Below are positions 5,979-9,251 of a DNA stretch of 9,251 bases, piece after piece. The translations under genes were made by a program, and so were the position numbers. This stretch comes from a bacterium. Its GTDB lineage: Bacteria > Planctomycetota > J058 > JACQDU01. The stretch spans positions 1 through 9,251 of the forward strand of contig JACQDU010000303.1 in the NCBI GenBank assembly GCA_016200955.1, in the 5' to 3' direction. The notes below the pieces were generated by a model. That model was not told the DNA's origin. It searched no databases and worked only from the letters and a program-made list of their open reading frames with translations. The stretch's first letter is position 1; each line of letters starts with the position of its first letter.

Positions 5979-6971
5979 CTACGCGAGCGCCCCGCGCGCC
6001 GTCTCGCGGCGCCAGTGATCGAGGAGGTGCTTCAAGCTCTCGTCGAACGTGTAGCGCGGCTTCCAGCCGGTCGCGGCGACGAACTTGTCGCAGCAAGGGA
6101 TCTGGAGCGTCACGTCCGCCGGCCGGAGGAGGCGCGGGTCCTGCCGGGTGGGGATCGGCTTCTCGGCAAGAGCGATGAGTCGCTTCAGGAACTCTCCCAC
6201 GGTCATGGTCGTGGCGCCGCCTATGTTGTAGGCCTCGCCCGGCTCGCAGTGGACGATCGCGTCCCAGTAGGCGCGCATGGCGTCGCGCACGTCTATGAGC
6301 GTTCGCACGGATTCGAGGTTCCCGTGCACGAGCTCCTTCTCGAGGCCGCGCTCGATCCGCGCGACCTGGCGCGCGAACGAGGTCGCGAAGAGGTCCGCTC
6401 GCCTCGGGTTCAGGTAAGCGAACATGCGCGTGCGGATGATCCGCATCTTGTAGCTCACGAAGTAAGTCCACCCGAGGAGGTCCTGCGCGGTCTTCGAGAC
6501 CGCGTAAGGGCTCGCGGGCCGCAAGGGAGCGTCCTCGCGGATCGGGACGTCTTTCGGGTCGACCTGGCCGTAGACCTCGGACGTGCTGCAGAGCTGGATC
6601 ACGGGGTCGATCTTCGCGAGCCTCACCGCCTCGAGGAGGTTCTCTGTCCCGAGGATGTTGTTCGCGAGGACGCTCCCGGGAGTGATGAAGGACGCTCGCA
6701 CGTTCGCGTGAGACGCCAGGTGGAAGATCGCGTCGGGCGCGACCTCCCGGATCGTCGAGAAGACCGAGCTCCAGTCGAGGAGGTCGACCTCGTGGACCGT
6801 GAGCTTTCCCGCGAGAGACGCGAGGTTGTCGCGGGTCGCCGTGTGCCAGCGAGAGATCCCGTGGAGCTCGACCTCCGGGTGGTTCTCGGCCACGTATTCC
6901 GCGAGGTAGCTGCCGCCGGAGCCGGCGACTCCCGTGATCAGCACGCGGCGGAAGGACCTCGGAGCGCTCAT
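5979..6971 (-). CDS. GDP-sugar 4,6-dehydratase / 4-keto-reductase-like SDR (Gmd/Rmd/DmhA family)
   Basis: Extended SDR of 330 aa. Gmd-type features are the glycine motif TGVAGSGGSYLAEY (13-26; G14, G17, G20), GISR (38-41), HLAS (84-87), CSTSEVYG with T130 and E132, and YAVSK with Y156 and K160. The Thr-Glu-Tyr-Lys set is what a 4,6-dehydratase needs, so dehydration of a GDP-hexose or GDP-heptose to the 4-keto-6-deoxy sugar is plausible. However RTLIDVRDAMRAYWD (223-237) and NPRRADLFATSF resemble Rmd-type reductases, so a reductase role is possible. In Yersinia and Campylobacter, DmhA does this step on GDP-manno-heptose, fitting the neighbours gmhB and hddC. The ATG at 6971 is the only good start and has no Shine-Dalgarno sequence. 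Its upstream DNA is an IS remnant, which may supply part of its promoter. Confidence 0.85.
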   Translation of the reverse strand: MSAPRSFRRVLITGVAGSGGSYLAEYVAENHPEVELHGISRWHTATRDNLASLAGKLTVHEVDLLDWSSVFSTIREVAPDAIFHLASHANVRASFITPGSVLANNILGTENLLEAVRLAKIDPVIQLCSTSEVYGQVDPKDVPIREDAPLRPASPYAVSKTAQDLLGWTYFVSYKMRIIRTRMFAYLNPRRADLFATSFARQVARIERGLEKELVHGNLESVRTLIDVRDAMRAYWDAIVHCEPGEAYNIGGATTMTVGEFLKRLIALAEKPIPTRQDPRLLRPADVTLQIPCCDKFVAATGWKPRYTFDESLKHLLDHWRRETARGALA

Positions 6972-6982
6972 GTGTGACCGCC

Positions 6983-7012
6983 GCTTTAGCAGAAGCCCGG
7001 AACAACTGCCAC
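6983..7012 (-). promoter_or_regulatory. Possible hybrid promoter for the dehydratase gene at the IS junction
   Basis: On the - strand an extended -10, TGC plus TAAAGC (6991-6983), lies 11 nt before the ATG. GTGGCA (7012-7007; 4/6 to TTGACA) is 18 bp upstream of it. The -10 hexamer itself matches only 3/6, and its TAA is also the stop codon of the truncated transposase. The call rests mainly on position and the TGn extension. Confidence 0.3.
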
Positions 7013-7504
7013 CGAAAGCAGCTCGGCCTTCCCGAGGCGGTCCTGGAGCTTCTCGTTCTCCCGGCGAAGGCGCTCATTCTCGGCATCGCGAGGGTCGTTC
7101 GCCTTCCGGCCGCGCTTCTTCGGCGTAAGCGCGTCGAGCTCGCCGCGCTCGCGCTCGCGGCGCCAGGTCGTCAGCAGCGACGAGTAGATCCCCTCACGGC
7201 GCAGGAGCGCTCCGATCTCTCCGGGCTTCGAGCAAGCGTCCGCCTCGCGCAGGACACGGACCTTGAACTCAGCCGTGTAGTGGCGCCGGGCAGCCTTCGG
7301 CACCACCTCCGGGTCGGGAACGGCCTCCTCGGCAGGCTGAGGCGTCGGGCGCGACGTAGGGGACCCTGCGCTCCGCTCGGGCTCGCTTCGCGAGCCCTCG
7401 CTACGCTCCGGGCCCCCTACGTCCCCGGTGCCGGGGTCGGGCTTGCTCTCGTGCGGCTGCGGGGTCATCACCACGGTGGTCCCGTTCACTCGGGCTTTCT
7501 TCAC
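6986..7504 (-). pseudogene. IS3-type transposase OrfA, 3'-truncated
   Basis: The 172-residue frame carries a helix-turn-helix region of IS3-family OrfA proteins at about residues 74-128 (RRHYTAEFKVRVLREADA, then KPGEIGALLRREGIYSS, then LTTWRRERERGELDAL). A basic stretch (PKKRGRK) and a leucine-zipper coiled coil (ENERLRRENEKLQDRL, 142-157) follow. Relatives continue after KAE with a conserved stretch leading to the frameshift into OrfB. Here KAELL is followed by a foreign-looking SVAVVPGFC and a stop, and no OrfB catalytic DDE region exists. The first possible start is GTG 7504; ATG 7468 is an alternative. The N-terminal 70 residues are low-complexity and Pro/Ser/Glu-rich, and part of them is encoded by a palindromic repeat. 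It cannot support transposition alone. Confidence 0.7.
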
Positions 7505-7510
7505 GGTACT
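6990..7510 (-). mobile_element. Insertion-sequence remnant (IS3-like), ends approximate
   Basis: Only the OrfA half of an IS remains, lying between the dehydratase start and a 5'-less ATP-grasp fragment. I could not find terminal inverted repeats or a target-site duplication, consistent with deletion of one end. The boundary near the dehydratase is judged from where OrfA similarity stops (around 7015-7025) and the other from where ATP-grasp-like sequence begins (around 7510-7540). Confidence 0.5.
7353..7423. repeat. 71-bp imperfect palindrome inside the transposase N-terminal extension
   Basis: Perfect outer arms GACGTAGGGG (7353-7362) and CCCCTACGTC (7414-7423), plus a perfect inner stem GGGCTCGC / GCGAGCCC (7379-7386 and 7390-7397) with loop TTC, share one exact centre at 7388. 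Between them pairing is partial. Each half contains a related motif (GCGCTCCGCTCGG and GCTACGCTCCGG). It is translated in frame as residues 28-51 of OrfA, giving the repetitive PERSEG and PERSAG peptides. This is the look of a REP/RPE-like palindromic element inserted into a coding sequence. Confidence 0.75.
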
Positions 7511-8368
7511 CGCTCCCCGCCCTGCTCACAGCTCGCGCTCGCGGGGCGCTCGGGCGTTCCGGTCCACGACGAACCGCTCGCGGTCGAGGAGGCCTTCAAT
7601 CTCTCGCTGAGCGTGCCCCGGCTCGCGGCGATCGGTGTTCCCCAGGCGAGCACTCGCTTTGTCCCTCTTCCCGAGATCACGGGCGCGATCACCGAGGATC
7701 AGGCGAGAGAGCTGCTCGAGAAGAAGCTCTCTGGCTTCGATGTCGCGGAGTGGGGCGTCTTCGTCCGGACGTATTACGGGACCCTCAAGCGAAACCCGAT
7801 GCTCCACCTCGCCCACAGCCGGGCGCAGCTCGTCTCGCGTGCCACGCACCTCGTCTCCTTCCTCTCCGATCACCAGGAGATCGGCGGCCTCGCCGTCCGC
7901 GAGCGGTTGCCGATCAAGATGATCGCCACCGAGAGCGGGCGGATCACCGGCCTCGAGCTCCGTGTCTTCATCGGCTTCGGCAAGCCGCTGTTCTGGTCGT
8001 GCCACCTCGATCTCGAGAGCGCGCGAGCGGATCTCTCGGAGAAGGACCTCGCGTCTCTCGGCGCGCTCTCGAGCGAACAGCACGAGACCATGCGCTCCCT
8101 GAGCGAGCGGGTCGCTGGCGCGCTCCAGGGAAAGTTCCTCGTCGCAGACTTCGCGCTCCTCGAGGACGGCCGAGTGAGCCTCGTCGAGGTCAACCCCGGG
8201 CACTCCTCGGGCTGGGGGCACGAAGCCGCTCTCATCGGCGCGTTCGGGCGCTTCCTGCGTCAAGTCGCCGGGTTGCCGGATGTGAGCGTGAGCGAGCTCG
8301 AGGAGATCGCCGGGAGTCGCGGGATCGACCTGTGGGGCCGGGGGACGGTCATCGGTTTCTACGGCTGA
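7508..8368 (+). pseudogene. ATP-grasp domain protein, 5'-truncated at the IS remnant
   Basis: About 286 residues of an ATP-grasp enzyme, the superfamily that forms amide or similar bonds through acyl-phosphates. EAFNLSLSVPRLAAIGVPQ resembles the helix that precedes the first beta-strand of the nucleotide-binding fold. ELRVFIGFGKPLF is typical of the middle, and the metal-binding end is intact: D in VADFALLEDGR (8147-8149) and E and N in LVEVNPGH (8186-8188 and 8192-8194). No ATG or GTG lies before the conserved helix within non-IS DNA, and the upstream frame runs antisense through the transposase. I therefore think the first 40-60 residues are lost. A GTG near 7612 could give a shortened product. 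Substrate unknown; the subgroup, with no recognised partner domain, does not identify a pathway. The coding bias is still strong, so decay is recent or the gene is still used from an unseen start. Confidence 0.6.
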
Positions 8369-8566
8369 CCGTGAGACGGCACTGGAGCACGCTGGGCACG
8401 CGGGCGCTTCTCCTCATCTCGTGAAATGCCTCCTGCTCGCGGACTTGATCCCCGGACCGCACGCACAAGCCTCCCGTTGCCGGGCGAGTCGCCCGAGCCC
8501 CTCTCTCGAAGTCCTTGTCGAACGACTCGATCGTCTGAGGACTGGCCTTTGCGAGCGGTTCGCGCC
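8369..8566. other. 198-bp intergenic gap with a GC hairpin
   Basis: No convincing gene: the short frames across it are unlike proteins and continue as shadows of the next gene. CGGGCG-AGT-CGCCCG (8481-8495) is a perfect 6-bp stem with a 3-nt loop, but no T-run follows, so it is not a clear intrinsic terminator. Confidence 0.4.
8515..8543 (+). promoter_or_regulatory. Weak candidate promoter for the toroid protein gene
   Basis: TTGTCG (8515-8520), identical to the -35 upstream of the SDR gene, is followed after 17 bp by AGGACT (8538-8543), a poor -10. The -10 ends 23 nt before the ATG at 8567. Support is the repeated -35 hexamer and spacing only. Confidence 0.25.
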
Positions 8567-9251
8567 ATGGCACGGAAGCTCGACCTCCTCGATGACCTCG
8601 CGGTCGCATCGCCCTGCAAGGTCCCGTGGGAAGGGATGAAGGGTGACGACCGCGTGCGCTTCTGCGGGCTCTGCGCGCTCAACGTCTACAACGTCGAGGG
8701 CATGAGCCGTGAGGAAGCGATCGCGCTGCTCGAGAGATCGGAGGGACGGCGCCTCTGCGTGCGTTTCTTCCGCCGCGCCGACGGAACGGTGCTCACGCAG
8801 GACTGTCCGATCCTCTTGCGCCGGCTCAAGCGCGCGGCCCGCTGGCTCGCAGGAGGGCTCGTCGGCGCCCTCGGCCTCTCGGCGTTCCTTGTCGCCCGCG
8901 CGGAGGAGCGGAGCCCTTCGCCTTCTCCGAGCCCGGGCCTCACGAGCGCCGGCCCGATCCACTGGTTCCGCAGCGTCCTGTTCCCGCCCCCTCCGCCTCC
9001 GAGGATCGTCGGCCGCGCCATAGGAATCGTTGTCCGCCGACCACCGTCATCGCCCGTGCCCGAGAGCGCGGTCGACGTGGGCCTACGCTGGCTCGCGCGT
9101 CACCAGAGCTGCGACGGGAGCTGGCGCTCCTCCGGTTTCGAGGAGGGCTGCCACGGGGGCGCCTGCGGGTGTCGCGGCGACGAGAACCGAGACGTGGCCG
9201 TCACGGGAGCGTCGATGCTCGCCTTCCTGGGCGCGGGCTACACGCCCTTCA
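8567..9251 (+). CDS. Membrane-anchored protein: Cys domain, TM helix, Pro-rich linker, alpha/alpha-toroid repeats (3' end outside window)
   Basis: The first 228 residues are visible and the frame is still open at the window end. Residues 15-81 form a compact Cys domain: C17, CGLC (C33, C36), C64 and C80, with VPWEGM, DDRVRFC, LNVYNV, and RRADGTVLTQDCP. The spacing suggests a bound zinc or other metal. This domain recurs, from memory, in uncharacterised large proteins of Planctomycetota and myxobacteria. A basic stretch (RRLKRAAR) precedes a hydrophobic helix (about 93-110), so the Cys domain should be cytoplasmic and the rest outside. A Ser/Pro and polyproline linker (116-145) follows. From about 168, GLRWLARHQ, DGSW and VTGASMLAFLGAGY match the prenyltransferase/squalene-oxidase-like toroid repeat. 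The insert GCHGGACGCRG is unusually Cys-rich. Function unknown; the toroid commonly serves binding, not terpene cyclisation, in such proteins. Confidence 0.8.
   Translation, partial: MARKLDLLDDLAVASPCKVPWEGMKGDDRVRFCGLCALNVYNVEGMSREEAIALLERSEGRRLCVRFFRRADGTVLTQDCPILLRRLKRAARWLAGGLVGALGLSAFLVARAEERSPSPSPSPGLTSAGPIHWFRSVLFPPPPPPRIVGRAIGIVVRRPPSSPVPESAVDVGLRWLARHQSCDGSWRSSGFEEGCHGGACGCRGDENRDVAVTGASMLAFLGAGYTPF

Noticed and set aside
5996..6012. GCGCCG-TCTCG-CGGCGC hairpin near the convergent hddC/dehydratase stops as a terminator
   Set aside because: The stem lies inside the dehydratase coding sequence and no T-run follows on either strand; in such GC-rich DNA short stems are common.
6015..6977. 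+ strand open frame of 320 residues opposite the dehydratase
   Set aside because: Its His/Asp/Val/Arg-rich composition is a mirror of the SDR gene, whose motifs are all on the - strand.
8481..8495. Intrinsic terminator after the ATP-grasp fragment
   Set aside because: A perfect 6-bp stem with 3-nt loop exists, but it is followed by C/T-mixed sequence without a T-run and lies more than 110 bp after the stop.
8421..8639. + strand frame of 72 residues starting MKCLLLADL in the 198-bp gap
   Set aside because: It has no ribosome site, runs out of frame into the toroid gene, and its second half is a shadow; coding bias is poor.
8414..8962. - strand open frame opposite the toroid protein gene
   Set aside because: It has no recognisable motif and covers the Cys-domain coding region, which is clearly on the + strand.

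Overview
The window is a very GC-rich bacterial chromosome segment with strong G/C preference at third codon positions. It has no tRNA, rRNA, CRISPR array or phage genes. The lineage cannot be fixed from the sequence alone. The last gene combines a Cys-containing 'CGLC...VYN' domain, a transmembrane helix and a 'WLARHQ..DGSW' alpha/alpha-toroid repeat. From memory, that combination is most like proteins of Planctomycetota and neighbouring or myxobacterial-type environmental lineages; this is a guess, not an assignment.

Region 1 (1-3032, all + strand) looks like ordinary housekeeping DNA. It holds the tail of an unrecognised gene, a 75-residue hypothetical protein behind a good sigma70-like promoter, a PHP-family phosphoesterase (RNase AM / YciV type), and a tightly coupled M17 leucyl aminopeptidase (pepA).

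Region 2 (3033-3675, - strand) is a scar. An ACT-domain protein gene with a good Shine-Dalgarno sequence loses its family resemblance after about 75 residues. The DNA beyond carries an unrelated coding-like remnant in another frame.

Region 3 (3676-6971) is a nucleotide-sugar cassette. It contains gmhB (heptose-bisphosphate phosphatase, - strand), a divergent NAD-dependent SDR epimerase/reductase, an hddC-like nucleotidyltransferase overlapping its operon (+ strand), and a convergent GDP-sugar 4,6-dehydratase/reductase-like SDR (- strand). The most economical reading is synthesis of a GDP-activated, probably 6-deoxy, manno-heptose for a surface glycan. The sedoheptulose-7-phosphate isomerase (gmhA) and heptose kinase (hddA) are not in the window. 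gmhB and the SDR share a 27-bp divergent intergenic region in which the two predicted -10 elements overlap, and both transcripts would be nearly leaderless.

Region 4 (about 6983-8368) is a second scar. A 3'-truncated IS3-type OrfA gene (- strand) has a 71-bp imperfect palindrome embedded in frame in its N-terminal extension. It abuts the 3' part of an ATP-grasp gene (+ strand) that has no visible start. The promoter of the dehydratase gene may straddle the IS junction.

Region 5 (8369-9251) has a 198-bp gap with a possible promoter, followed by the start of the membrane-anchored toroid protein, which runs off the window.
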